64,000 nucleotides of DNA from Azospirillaceae bacterium (GTDB lineage: Bacteria; Pseudomonadota; Alphaproteobacteria; Azospirillales; Azospirillaceae), in contig JAPWJW010000003.1 in assembly GCA_028283825.1 (NCBI GenBank), positions 1,410,001-1,474,000 of the forward strand, read 5' to 3'. Shown here one piece after another: positions 63,902 to 64,000 of the stretch; within the stretch, counting starts at the first letter, position 1; each line of letters starts with the position of its first letter. Below the pieces are notes generated by a model that was not told the origin of the DNA, did no database searches, and worked only from the letters and a program-made list of their open reading frames with translations. The translations under genes and the position numbers were made by a program.

Positions 63902-64000
63902 CTATTGGCGGGTGGCGGGCGTGTCGGTGTCGGCGACCTGGGCGGCCAGGGTGCGCAGCACATCGGCCAGGCCATCGCCGCCATAGGCGCTGATCAGGCG
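63902..64000 (-). CDS. C-terminal end of an unidentified gene
   Basis: Reading in from the right edge, 32 codons ([20 protein letters not shown]...) end in TAG 14 bases before the zinc GTPase start. Good GC3 bias and spacing support a real gene in the same operon; too short to assign. Confidence 0.6.
   Translation of the reverse strand, partial: RLISAYGGDGLADVLRTLAAQVADTDTPATRQ

Overview
The window is gene-dense, GC-rich chromosomal DNA. Gene content and codon use fit an alphaproteobacterium of the Rhodospirillales, with an Azospirillum/Nitrospirillum/Niveispirillum-type organism as my best guess. The clues are the uvrC-pgsA-moaD-moaE order, an Irr-type iron box in front of dps, and the beta-oxidation operon headed by a MerR regulator. 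I found about 41 protein-coding genes, including one frameshifted gene and one cut by the right edge. I found no tRNA, rRNA, CRISPR array, phage or insertion sequence.

Layout. 1-510 holds no gene. 511-2732 (minus) is a membrane-anchored pair of unknown proteins followed by the Tat-exported MsrP catalytic subunit. 2910-7335 holds an Mpo1-like protein, Dps behind a 19-bp iron/peroxide-type palindrome, and a periplasmic cupredoxin paired with a membrane GGDEF(degenerate)-EAL phosphodiesterase. 7512-15216 holds a YfhO-like membrane protein, DUF2239, uvrB, a NERD-like membrane protein and an aspartate aminotransferase. 15277-16533 is a DUF4160/DUF2442 pair and a CAP-like secreted protein. 16534-17115 is an AT-rich island. 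17116-20611 is uvrC, pgsA, moaD, moaE. 20943-24749 has a hybrid histidine kinase, an unknown protein and a DUF1329 protein.

24972-30891 (minus) is a fatty-acid beta-oxidation operon: MerR regulator, thiolase, a 3-hydroxyacyl-CoA dehydrogenase/enoyl-CoA hydratase fusion and an acyl-CoA dehydrogenase. A perfect 22-bp palindrome stands in front of the regulator, and a FadD acyl-CoA ligase lies nearby at 34003-35721. Between them sit a TPR protein with a PRMT-like methyltransferase domain and a ribokinase. 36265-47606 carries a double cold-shock-domain protein, a very large alpha-2-macroglobulin lacking the thioester cysteine, a DUF1345 membrane protein and an RND efflux pump with its adaptor. 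48182-52109 is a Pls/PosA-type single-module peptide synthetase (adenylation, carrier and membrane acyltransferase-like domains) interrupted by a one-base frameshift. The rest carries carbonic anhydrase, DUF445, a secreted TPR protein, an OPT transporter, a DUF1800/DUF1501 pair, and a zinc-type CobW GTPase with DUF1826.

The most unusual signal is not a gene. At least eight copies of a structured repeat of about 50-125 bp are scattered through intergenic DNA. Six begin within about 15 nt after a stop codon, always in the same orientation relative to that gene. Its first hairpin has a different stem sequence in different copies but always pairs perfectly, so the fold is conserved rather than the sequence. 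One copy is flanked by a 17-bp direct duplication that includes the end of the neighbouring gene.
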